NCBI GenBank assembly: GCA_034665745.1
Contig: JAXDJJ010000078.1
Span: 1 to 64,000, forward strand
Origin: JAXDJJ01 sp034665745
Lineage (GTDB): Bacteria; Actinomycetota; CADDZG01; WHSQ01
Length of the DNA: 64,000 nt
Direction of reading: 5' to 3'
A program made the position numbers and the translations under genes. Shown in pieces: positions 15,967 to 23,608 of the stretch. The stretch's first letter is position 1. Each line of letters begins with the position of its first letter. The notes beneath the pieces are model-generated. The model was not told the origin of the DNA and did no database searches. It worked only from the letters and a program-made list of their open reading frames with translations.

Positions 15967-16842
15967 TCAGGGAACGATCTTCGTCACGGGCAACTCGATG
16001 ATGTCCGAGGCGCCGAGAGATTTCAGTTGAGGGATCAAGGTATTGATCTCGCTCTTGGCGATGATGGTCTCGACCGCGTAGAACCCAGACTCTGACAGCT
16101 GGGAAACTGTGGGAGCCCGCATCGCAGGCAGGGCCGCGGTGACGTCCGCCAGCCTGTCGGCATCGACGTTGAGCTTTACGAGCACCTTTCCGCGCGCGTC
16201 GACCGCTCCTCGCAGCAGGATCGTGAGCTCGTCTATAGCCTTTCGCTTGATCGGGTCGTCGTAGGCCCTCGGGTTCGCTATCAACTGGGTTCTGGATTCC
16301 ATCAAGACGTCGACGATCTCCATCCCGTGTCGGCGGAGGGTTGAGCCGGTCTCGGTCAGATCGACGATGGCATCCACGATCTCTGGGACCTTGGCCTCGG
16401 TGGCTCCGTAGGAGAGGAACACCCGAACTGGGATCCCCAGCTTCTCGAAGTAGGTCTTCGTGAGGTTCGGGAACTCCGTCGAGATGCGCGAGTTGGGCTT
16501 GATGTCTTCTGGTCGTTCGATGCCCGCGTCGCGAGGGACGGCGAGCACGATCTTGACCGGCAGATCGGTCTGTTTCGAGTATTCGAGGGCGGTGACCTTC
16601 ACGACCTCGGAGCCCGTTTCCGCGATCCAGTCCTCTCCCGTCACTCCAACGTCGAAGAATCCGTCCTCGACGTAGGTCGGGATCTCTTGCGGTCGAAGGA
16701 TCGCGACCGAAGCGATGCGTGGGTCGTTCACCTGACCGCGGTACTCGCGGTCGGACGCACGCCCGATCTTCAGGTCGGCAGCTTCGAACAGGTCGAAGGT
16801 TGCCTTCTCGAGCGAACCCTTAGGAACGACGAGCTTCAGCAT
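15967..16842 (-). CDS. hisG: ATP phosphoribosyltransferase, long form
   Basis: The 291-aa enzyme catalyses the first step of histidine synthesis (ATP plus PRPP). The N-terminus MLKLVVPKGSLEKATFDLF, the GVTGEDWIAE loop and the PRPP-site VDLTETGSTLRRHGMEIV are typical. A C-terminal ACT-like regulatory domain (about 215-291) makes it the long, self-sufficient, histidine-inhibited form that does not need HisZ. I chose ATG 16842 because it overlaps the ribH stop (TGATG). The upstream extension of the open frame is a shadow of ribH. hisG next to ribH is also seen in streptomycetes, where hisE lies between; hisE is absent here. Confidence 0.95.
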   Translation of the reverse strand: MLKLVVPKGSLEKATFDLFEAADLKIGRASDREYRGQVNDPRIASVAILRPQEIPTYVEDGFFDVGVTGEDWIAETGSEVVKVTALEYSKQTDLPVKIVLAVPRDAGIERPEDIKPNSRISTEFPNLTKTYFEKLGIPVRVFLSYGATEAKVPEIVDAIVDLTETGSTLRRHGMEIVDVLMESRTQLIANPRAYDDPIKRKAIDELTILLRGAVDARGKVLVKLNVDADRLADVTAALPAMRAPTVSQLSESGFYAVETIIAKSEINTLIPQLKSLGASDIIELPVTKIVP

Positions 16843-17330
16843 CAGATGTCCGTCCGTGGCTTCGGCAGAGACTCGAACAGGTTCGCCATCTCGATGGCCG
16901 CGAGCGCGGACTCGAAGCCCTTGTTGCCCACCCGGCCGCCCGCGCGTTCCTCCGCCTGCTCCAAGGTGTCGGTCGTGAGGACGCCAAGAGCGATTGGGAT
17001 ACCCGTCTGGAGAGACGCGCTGGTGATCCCTTGGGCTGCCGCACCGGCGACGAAATCGAAGTGAGGCGTGTCGCCACGGACCACCGCACCGACGCACACG
17101 ACGGCATCGAACTCTCCCGACGACGCAACGCGGAGCGCGGTGACCGGGAGTTCGAACGCTCCCGGTACCCAGATCGTGGTGATGTACTCGTCCGGGACAC
17201 CATGCTGCCCGAGACATTCAACGGCGCCCTCGACGAGACGTTCGACGATGGCTTCGTTGAATCGCGATGCGATGATCGCGACACGCAGATGTTTCGCCTC
17301 GAACGAACCCTCGTAGGTCCTCGGAGACAT
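16842..17330 (-). CDS. ribH: 6,7-dimethyl-8-ribityllumazine synthase
   Basis: The 162-aa enzyme condenses the ribBA product dihydroxybutanone phosphate with the ribD product to form lumazine, the penultimate riboflavin intermediate. It has ASRFNEAIVERLVEGA, WVPGAFELPVTA, and the HFDFVAGAAAQGI segment with the catalytic histidine. Length is normal. Start and stop overlap the neighbouring genes by 1 nt each. Confidence 0.97.
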   Translation of the reverse strand: MSPRTYEGSFEAKHLRVAIIASRFNEAIVERLVEGAVECLGQHGVPDEYITTIWVPGAFELPVTALRVASSGEFDAVVCVGAVVRGDTPHFDFVAGAAAQGITSASLQTGIPIALGVLTTDTLEQAEERAGGRVGNKGFESALAAIEMANLFESLPKPRTDI

Positions 17331-18571
17331 CAGGCGCCTTCCTCCTTGCTTGTGGTGTCGTCCGACGCGGCCAGCGTGTCAAGGATATGACCGAGCTTCT
17401 CTCGCTTGGTCTGCAGGTAGCGGAGGTTCTCCGAATTGGCCTCGGTCTCAAGCGGTACCCGTTCGACGATCTTCAGACCGTACCCCTCGAGTCCGGCACG
17501 CTTCGTCGGGTTGTTCGTCAGCAATCGCATCGTCGACAAGCCGAGGTCGGCAAGGATCTGGGCTCCGACCCCATAGTCACGCGAATCGGCCGAGAATCCA
17601 AGCTCTACGTTGGCCTCGACCGTATCCATGCCCTCGTCCTGTAAGGCGTAGGCCTCGAGCTTGTGCCTGAGTCCTATCCCCCGGCCCTCGTGACCACGGA
17701 TGTAGACGACGACCCCCTCGCCTTCCTCGTCGATCTTGCGCATCGCCTCATTCAGCTGGATGCCACAATCGCACCTGATGCTCCCTAGGACATCGCCCGT
17801 GAAGCACTCGGAGTGGACGCGGACGAGAACGTTGTCCTTGCCCTCCGGGTTGCCTTTCACCAGCGCCACGTGCATCCGGCCGTCGTGACTCTCGTACGCC
17901 AGTGCACGGAACGTGCCGAAGGAAGTCGGGATGCGCGCCTCTGTAGCTCGTTCGACGAGCTTCTCCGAGCGTCGTCGGTAAGCGATCAGATCCGCGATCG
18001 AGATCAGCAACAGCCCGTGTTCCTCCGCGAACTTCTCGAGCTCGGGTAGGCGGGCCATGGTTCCGTCCTCGTTGACCACTTCACACAAGGCACCCGCCGG
18101 GTAGAGGCCGGCCATGCGGGCCAGGTCGACGGATGCTTCGGTGTGACCGGCCCGCCGCAGCACACCACCGGGGACGTAGCGCAGGGGAAAGATGTGGCCG
18201 GGCCGTGCAAGATCGTGCGGTTTGGTGTCGGCATGGATCAATGTGCGGATCGTCTCTGCACGGTCGGCCGCGGAGATGCCGGTGGTCGTGTTCTGACGGG
18301 CATCGACGCTGATCGTGAATGCCGTACCCATGGCCTCCGAGTTATCCGGAGCCATCAAGGGAAGGTGCAGATCCTCTAGGCGCTCGCTCTCCATCGGGAC
18401 GCAGATGATCCCCGAGCAATAGCGCACCATGAAACTGATGTGTTCGACAGTGGCCTTCTCGGCCGCGACGATGATGTCGCCCTCGTTCTCACGCTCCTCG
18501 TCGTCAACGACGACGACCATCTGACCCTTGCGGATGGCTTCGATCGCGTCCTCGATCTTTGCGAATGGCAT
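17330..18571 (-). CDS. ribBA: Bifunctional DHBP synthase / GTP cyclohydrolase II
   Basis: The 413-aa fusion makes both riboflavin precursors. RibB (1-205) has DDEERENEGD and the AGHTEASVDLARMAG segment. RibA (about 210-400) has the zinc motif CFTGDVLGSIRCDCG with three cysteines and the GTP-site GHEGRGIGL. Both catalytic sets look complete. It lies between ribE (2-nt gap) and ribH (1-nt overlap) in the FMN-controlled operon. Confidence 0.97.
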   Translation of the reverse strand: MPFAKIEDAIEAIRKGQMVVVVDDEERENEGDIIVAAEKATVEHISFMVRYCSGIICVPMESERLEDLHLPLMAPDNSEAMGTAFTISVDARQNTTTGISAADRAETIRTLIHADTKPHDLARPGHIFPLRYVPGGVLRRAGHTEASVDLARMAGLYPAGALCEVVNEDGTMARLPELEKFAEEHGLLLISIADLIAYRRRSEKLVERATEARIPTSFGTFRALAYESHDGRMHVALVKGNPEGKDNVLVRVHSECFTGDVLGSIRCDCGIQLNEAMRKIDEEGEGVVVYIRGHEGRGIGLRHKLEAYALQDEGMDTVEANVELGFSADSRDYGVGAQILADLGLSTMRLLTNNPTKRAGLEGYGLKIVERVPLETEANSENLRYLQTKREKLGHILDTLAASDDTTSKEEGA

Positions 18572-18573
18572 AT

Positions 18574-19164
18574 CTATGTCCTCTCTACGAAACGCTTCAC
18601 GTACTTGGCTATGACGTCGACCTCGATGTTGACCTCCGAGCCGACCCGAAGATCTCTGAACGTGGTGGCCTCAAGTGTGTGAGGGATGATCGCTACCTGG
18701 AATGTCGTCGAGCCGACATCCACCAAAGTCAGCGACACTCCATCGATAGTGATCGAGCCTTTAGGCACCATGTAACCGAGCAGTTCGTCGTCGCACTTGA
18801 ACCACAACCTGCGCGCACCTTCGTCGTCCTCACTGCGAACTACAGCTGCAACCCCGTCGACGTGTCCTTGTACGAGGTGGCCGCCAAGCCGATCCGCCAA
18901 CCGCGCCGGCAGTTCGAGGTTGACGTTGTTCCCTCGCGTCAGATCGCCAAGGGTCGACCGGGCCAAGGTCTCCCCCATCGCTTGGGCGTGGAAAACCTTG
19001 CGTGACGTCTCGGTTGCGGTGAGGCAGACACCGTTGACCGCGACGGAGTCGCCACGTTTCAGCTCACGAGCGATGCCCGGCGCCTCAATGCGGAGCTCGA
19101 GCAGGCCCTTCCGCGACGACGCCCTTCGGACACTCCCGAGGTGGGTAATGATCCCCGTGAACAT
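18574..19164 (-). CDS. ribE: Riboflavin synthase alpha chain
   Basis: The 196-aa enzyme dismutates two lumazine molecules to riboflavin. It has two internally repeated lumazine-binding barrels: MFTGIITHLGSV with GDSVAVNGVCLT in the first, and GHLVQGHVDGVA with GSITIDGVSLTLV in the second. It starts in a TGATG overlap with ribD. The gene is often also called ribC. Confidence 0.96.
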   Translation of the reverse strand: MFTGIITHLGSVRRASSRKGLLELRIEAPGIARELKRGDSVAVNGVCLTATETSRKVFHAQAMGETLARSTLGDLTRGNNVNLELPARLADRLGGHLVQGHVDGVAAVVRSEDDEGARRLWFKCDDELLGYMVPKGSITIDGVSLTLVDVGSTTFQVAIIPHTLEATTFRDLRVGSEVNIEVDVIAKYVKRFVERT

Positions 19165-20240
19165 CAGCGATCACGCTCCAGGGTTACGACGGCATCTTGT
19201 CCCATTCCACTCACATCAACCGTGCGCCAACGAGATGCTTCCCCCATCGTCGCGACTCCGAGGTCACCGAGACCCACACCGTTCCCTCCGACGAGTACCG
19301 GCCCGTAGTTGAGGTCCAAACGGTCAACGAGGTCATCACGAAGGAGGGATGTGGCTAGCTCGGCTCCGCCCTCGCAATAGATCTCGAGCCATCCCCGCCC
19401 CCCGAGGTTCGCGAGCACGTCGGCAAGGTTCACCCGACCAGAGGGATCCTGGTCGACGACCACTACCTCTGCGCCCGCTTCCTTCCATCTCGTCTTGGTG
19501 GTGTGTGGACTGGCGATCGTCGTCATCACGATCGCATCCCCGCGGCCGAAGATCTGACTGGTCACGGGGACACGTCCCGAGGCATCGACCAGCACCCGCG
19601 TCGGCTGACGAGGGGCCGCCACATCTCGAACCGTCAATAGAGGATCGTCGGCCAGCACGGTGCCTGCACCTATCAAGATTCCGTCAGTTTCCAGCCGTCG
19701 AGCATGCACGCGCCTACGCGTCATTTCACCGGTGATCCACCGCGACGAACCGTCGGGGGCCGCCATCTTCCCGTCTAGGGATAACGCGAGCTTGAGGGTG
19801 ACCAGTGGCCGCTTCGTCGCGCGTTGATGGAAGTAGGGAAGGTTCAGCGCACGGGCAGCACCCTCGCTCACGCCAACGGTGACGTCCATCCCTGCCGCGC
19901 GGAGAGCGGCTATCCCCCGGCCCGCGACGCGCTCGTCGGGATCCTCGGTACCGATCACACAGCGGGTGATCCCGGACGAGATGACCAACGGGGCGCAGGG
20001 CGGCATCTTGCCGTGGTGGGTGCAGGGCTCGAGGTTGACGTAAAGGGTCGCGCCCCGAGCATCGAGGCCTTCGAGTGCAACGGCTTCGGCGTGAGGTGTG
20101 CCGGAACCACGGTGATAACCCTCCGAGATGATGGCTCCGTCATGCACGATGACTGCCCCTACCTTCGGGTTGGGTGCGGTGAACGGGGCTTCAGCCGCGA
20201 GCTCGAGGGCCCGTGCCATGAAGCGTTCGTCTTCGTTCAT
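19164..20240 (-). CDS. ribD: Riboflavin biosynthesis deaminase/reductase
   Basis: The 358-aa bifunctional enzyme deaminates and then reduces the pyrimidine intermediate. The N-terminal deaminase has the zinc motif HAEAVAL with PCTHHGKMPPC (about 50-85). The C-terminal reductase (about 145-358) has LKLALSLDGKMA and SRWITGEMTRR. It is first in the operon and its ribosome-binding site (GGAGG) lies in a hairpin downstream of the FMN riboswitch. Confidence 0.96.
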   Translation of the reverse strand: MNEDERFMARALELAAEAPFTAPNPKVGAVIVHDGAIISEGYHRGSGTPHAEAVALEGLDARGATLYVNLEPCTHHGKMPPCAPLVISSGITRCVIGTEDPDERVAGRGIAALRAAGMDVTVGVSEGAARALNLPYFHQRATKRPLVTLKLALSLDGKMAAPDGSSRWITGEMTRRRVHARRLETDGILIGAGTVLADDPLLTVRDVAAPRQPTRVLVDASGRVPVTSQIFGRGDAIVMTTIASPHTTKTRWKEAGAEVVVVDQDPSGRVNLADVLANLGGRGWLEIYCEGGAELATSLLRDDLVDRLDLNYGPVLVGGNGVGLGDLGVATMGEASRWRTVDVSGMGQDAVVTLERDR

Positions 20241-20246
20241 CTCTCA

Positions 20247-20267
20247 TGCCTCCAACTCTTCGAGGCA
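20247..20267 (-). promoter_or_regulatory. Hairpin sequestering the ribD ribosome-binding site
   Basis: On the minus strand TGCCTC-(9 nt)-GAGGCA encloses the GGAGG site located 8 nt before the ribD ATG. It is probably the expression platform of the FMN riboswitch and would act on translation. No strong U-tract is seen, so control by termination seems less likely. Confidence 0.6.
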
Positions 20268-20312
20268 CGCGGAGATGAGGGCAGTGGCCGAACGCGTCGC
20301 GCCGGCAACGGC

Positions 20313-20460
20313 CTCTTCTCCCATCCGGACTTGTCGCCATTCGGCGAGTCACCGTCGGTCCCGGGATCACACCGGGTCAACCAGCCGGGTTTGTCGTCTC
20401 ACCCGGGAGGCTCGCGGACTTTCACCGCCGGTCGGGAATCACACCCTGCCCCGAAGAGGT
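20313..20460 (-). ncRNA. FMN riboswitch (RFN element)
   Basis: The minus strand has the conserved blocks in order: TCTTCGGGGCAGGGTG, ATTCCCGACCGGCGGT, AGTCCGCGAGC, GACCCGGTGTGATCCCGGGA, CCGACGGTGA and AGTCCGGATGGGAGAAG. These form the six-helix RFN fold that binds flavin mononucleotide and turns off riboflavin genes. It lies about 75 nt upstream of ribD. Confidence 0.96.
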
Positions 20461-20502
20461 TCTCTGCCTGATTATCCCACTTATCCCGCCGCTACGGGCG
20501 GG

Positions 20503-21453
20503 TCAGACCGGGCCGGGTCCGGTGCGGCGGTCTATGGCGAAGGCAGACTTCCCCTGCGACTTGGCGAAGGTCTTCATCTCCGTTGCGATCTCCGATGCCT
20601 CCCAGTGGCTTCGGATCGGGCGGCTGATGTTCGTCGCGATGCCGACCGACACAGTGGTCAGGGGGAACTTATGCATCTCCTTGCGGCGGTCGGCAACCTC
20701 GATGTAGCCCCGTCCCACATCCGACTCGTCGTACAGCCGCGGGATCTCCTGGTCCCAACAATCGATGATGGCCTGGGCGGCGGTCTCAGCCTTCGTCGGG
20801 TCCACGATCGCAACGAAGTCGTCGCCACCGATGTGTCCGAGGAATCCTTCCGCTCCTGCTGACTCTTGTACCGAACTCCCGGCACATTTCGCTAGGAGCT
20901 TGATCACCTCGTCACCCCGGGCGAATCCGTAGAAGTCGTTGTACGCCTTGAAATCATTCAGGTCGATGTACATCAACGCGAATGGCGTTCCGGCCGAGAC
21001 CCTGCCGGCAACCTCCTCTTGGATCTGAACGTTTCCCGGAAGCTGAGTCAATGGGTTGATAGCGCGCATCTCTCGTGACCGCCGCAATGCCGATTTCACG
21101 CGCGCCACGAGCTCGACGGGATCGAATGGCTTGATCATGTAGTCATCCGCCCCCGCGGTCAGCCCGACAACCTTGTCGGCCGAAAGGGACTTGGCCGTCA
21201 GCATGATCACGGACATGTTCTTCGTACGGGGATCGCTCCGCAGTCGTTGACAGACCTCGAACCCGTCCAGACGGGGCATCATCACGTCGAGAAGCATCAG
21301 GTCCGGCATGAGGTCATAGGCGGATTGGAGGGCCTGCTCGCCGTCGGGGGCGGTGGCCACCTCGAATCCTTCGAGGCGGAGGTTGACCTCGACGAATCGA
21401 ACGATGTCCTCGTCGTCGTCTGCGACGAGGATGAGCTCACGCTTGACGCTCAC
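20503..21453 (-). CDS. Response regulator with a GGDEF-like output domain
   Basis: The 316-aa protein has a CheY-like receiver (about 6-125) with the acidic DDDED cluster, phospho-acceptor Asp in LMLLDVMMP (about 56) and a conserved Lys in MIKPFDP. A diguanylate cyclase-type domain follows (about 140-305); its signature reads GGDDF instead of GG[D/E]EF, and the upstream metal-site Asp is present in IDLNDFK. It may make c-di-GMP, or be a degenerate sensor or binder. No kinase is adjacent, but a GTGA overlap couples it to rpe. It is the only c-di-GMP-synthesis candidate in the window and may feed the riboswitch on pilA. Confidence 0.9.
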   Translation of the reverse strand: MSVKRELILVADDDEDIVRFVEVNLRLEGFEVATAPDGEQALQSAYDLMPDLMLLDVMMPRLDGFEVCQRLRSDPRTKNMSVIMLTAKSLSADKVVGLTAGADDYMIKPFDPVELVARVKSALRRSREMRAINPLTQLPGNVQIQEEVAGRVSAGTPFALMYIDLNDFKAYNDFYGFARGDEVIKLLAKCAGSSVQESAGAEGFLGHIGGDDFVAIVDPTKAETAAQAIIDCWDQEIPRLYDESDVGRGYIEVADRRKEMHKFPLTTVSVGIATNISRPIRSHWEASEIATEMKTFAKSQGKSAFAIDRRTGPGPV

Positions 21454-22133
21454 TCGGATCCCTTCCCCACTCGATCTAGCCGTTCGCGCAGCCGTCTAGC
21501 GGCTCCTGGTGCATCTACCCCATCGAAGATGGCACTTCCAGCGACAAAGATCTGGCCCCCTGCCGCGACCGCACCATCCACGGTCTCAAGGTTTATCCCC
21601 CCATCGACCTCAATGTCTATGTCGGCAGATTTGCCCGACTCCTGCACCAGTTGAGCCGCCTGACTGATCTTGGGGACTACGTCATTCAGGAACTTCTGGC
21701 CTCCGAAACCGGGTCGAACCGTCATCATCAGGACGACCTGGACATCGTCGAGATGCTCCTTCACCACGTCGATCTCGATGTCGGGATGAACCGCTATCCC
21801 CGCTCCGGCACCTGCCTTCTTGATGATCTCGATGACCGCATGGGTGTCGTCGACCACCTCGGGATGGAACGAGATCCGATCGGCACCTGCGTCGACGAAA
21901 ACAGGGGCGAACTTGGCTGGGTCGCTGATCATCAGGTGGACATGTAGGGGGAGATCGGTGACCTTGTCGATCGCGGCAACCGTCGACGGTCCGAAGGTGA
22001 GGTTATCGACGTAGTGCCCATCCATGACATCGAGGTGGAACCAGTCGACGTAGGCCTCCACCGACCTGATCTCATCCGCCAGGGACCCGAAGTCTGCCGT
22101 GAGGATGGAGGGTGCGATCTGAAGAGGCTTCAT
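21450..22133 (-). CDS. rpe: Ribulose-phosphate 3-epimerase
   Basis: The 227-aa TIM-barrel enzyme interconverts ribulose-5-phosphate and xylulose-5-phosphate. It begins MKPLQIAPSILTADFGSL and has the metal-site HLDVMDGHYV, the MTVRPGFGGQKF loop and VDGGINLETV. In many actinobacteria rsmB lies between fmt and rpe; here only 4 nt separate them. Confidence 0.96.
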   Translation of the reverse strand: MKPLQIAPSILTADFGSLADEIRSVEAYVDWFHLDVMDGHYVDNLTFGPSTVAAIDKVTDLPLHVHLMISDPAKFAPVFVDAGADRISFHPEVVDDTHAVIEIIKKAGAGAGIAVHPDIEIDVVKEHLDDVQVVLMMTVRPGFGGQKFLNDVVPKISQAAQLVQESGKSADIDIEVDGGINLETVDGAVAAGGQIFVAGSAIFDGVDAPGAARRLRERLDRVGKGSE

Positions 22134-22137
22134 CGCG

Positions 22138-23061
22138 TCACTCTCCCATCCGTTCGTCCCCGGTCAAGTGCAGACCTCGTGCGAAGTCGGTACCTGCCAT
22201 CTTCTTCTTCGTCGCTGGCTGGACCTCATCGAGTCTGAGGATGCCGACTCCGGTGCCGACCATCAGTGTCCCGTCATGGACATCGAGCTCGCCCGGGGTC
22301 AGGCGGCTTGTTCCAGCAAGCGTCGTGCGGAACACCTTGAGACGGACCCCTTGGAACGTCGTCCACGCTCCTGGTTCGGGATCACAAGCGCGCACCTGGT
22401 CATGGATCTCACTCGATGAGAGCGACCAGTCGATGCGAGCGTCATCGGTCGTCAGCTTCGGGGCGTACGTCGCTGTGGCGTGATCCTGTTCGACCGGGGT
22501 GCTCCGGCCGTCGACGTAGTCGGGAACGACATCCACGAGGAGCTCCGCTCCGATGTCGGCGAGTTTCGCTCCATAGGTCGCCGTCGAGTCCTCGGTCAGG
22601 ATAGGTAGTTCAAAGCGGGCGAGCACGGGGCCCTCGTCCATCCCTTCGGTCAGCACCATGATCGATGCTCCACTCACCTTCTCTCCGTTCATGATCGCTC
22701 GCTGCACCGGAGCGGCCCCTCGGTATGCGGGCAGCAACGAGAAGTGGAGATTGACGAAGCCCTTCGCCGGCACCTCGAGCAAGGACGCGGGAAGGATGCT
22801 GCCGTAAGCGACGACGACTGCAACATCGGGTTCGAGCTCGACCAGGCGATCGTGCAGAGACTCTGAGCGCGCCTTGTCCTGGATGATCTCAAGGCCTAGA
22901 CCTTGGGCCGCAACCTTCACCGGGGTCGGGGTGAGCTTCATGCCGCGACCGGCGGGCTTGTCGGGGTTCGTGACGACCGCGATGACATCGACATCGGACC
23001 CGCTAAGACGTTCGAGGCTGGGAACCGCCCACGCCGGTGTGCCGAAGAAGACCGTCCTCAG
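22138..23061 (-). CDS. fmt: Methionyl-tRNA formyltransferase (CTG start)
   Basis: This enzyme formylates initiator Met-tRNA. The conserved tail side starts at ATG 22941, but that would omit the first 40 residues of the Rossmann fold. The upstream frame encodes RTVFFGTPAWAVPSLERL and NPDKPAGRGMKLTPTPVK, the standard Fmt N-terminus, and is preceded only by CTG at 23061, with an in-frame TAA 12 nt further upstream. The CTG overlaps the def stop as CTGA and follows GAGGAA by 5 nt, mirroring the ATGA/GTGA/TTGA junctions elsewhere. The 307-aa product then has normal length. Later motifs include LHFSLLPAYRGAAPVQ with the catalytic Asn/His region (here NLHFS) and the C-terminal OB-fold domain. Confidence 0.92.
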   Translation of the reverse strand: MRTVFFGTPAWAVPSLERLSGSDVDVIAVVTNPDKPAGRGMKLTPTPVKVAAQGLGLEIIQDKARSESLHDRLVELEPDVAVVVAYGSILPASLLEVPAKGFVNLHFSLLPAYRGAAPVQRAIMNGEKVSGASIMVLTEGMDEGPVLARFELPILTEDSTATYGAKLADIGAELLVDVVPDYVDGRSTPVEQDHATATYAPKLTTDDARIDWSLSSSEIHDQVRACDPEPGAWTTFQGVRLKVFRTTLAGTSRLTPGELDVHDGTLMVGTGVGILRLDEVQPATKKKMAGTDFARGLHLTGDERMGE

Positions 23062-23588
23062 AGCGCTTCCTCGTTATGAACGACGCTGGGGCCGAGTCCA
23101 AGAGCTTGGTCACGGATCTCGGTGAGGGCTTCCTTGCGGAGATCATCAGTAAGCCTGTCGATGAAAAGCACGCCGTCGAGATGGTCGATCTCGTGCTGGC
23201 ACACGCGCGCGAAGAACTCTTCGGCTTCGAACTTCACGGGAGCACCGTTCTCGTCGATCCCTTCGACCGTTACCTCGATCGCGCGCTCCACCGGGTAATA
23301 GATGCCGGGGATGGACAGGCACCCCTCGTCTGCTACGTACGTCTCCTCGGAGCGGGACGTGATGACGGGGTTGATCACGGTGCCGTGTTCGTCCTCGACC
23401 TCCCATACGAAGATGCGGTCGAGAACGCCAACCTGTGGTCCAGCGAGACCTACGCCGTTACCGGTGGACCGCATCGTCTCGAGCATGTCCTTGGCCAGGT
23501 GACGATGCAGGTCCGTGACCGATTCGACCTCGCGGGCGCGCTCGCGCAACACCGGGTCACCGAACTTTCGAATAGGCAGGCTTGCCAC
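23058..23588 (-). CDS. def: Peptide deformylase
   Basis: The 176-aa metalloenzyme removes the formyl group from nascent proteins, the step opposite to fmt. It has motif 1 GVGLAGPQVG (usually GLAAPQ), motif 2 EGCLSIPG with the metal cysteine, and motif 3 QHEIDHLDG with the two metal histidines. I chose GTG 23588, giving VASLPIRKFGDPVL, with GGAG 8 nt upstream. The much longer open frame upstream is a shadow of priA. Confidence 0.95.
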   Translation of the reverse strand: MASLPIRKFGDPVLRERAREVESVTDLHRHLAKDMLETMRSTGNGVGLAGPQVGVLDRIFVWEVEDEHGTVINPVITSRSEETYVADEGCLSIPGIYYPVERAIEVTVEGIDENGAPVKFEAEEFFARVCQHEIDHLDGVLFIDRLTDDLRKEALTEIRDQALGLGPSVVHNEEAL

Positions 23589-23608
23589 GTAACGATCTCC
23601 ATCCCGAG

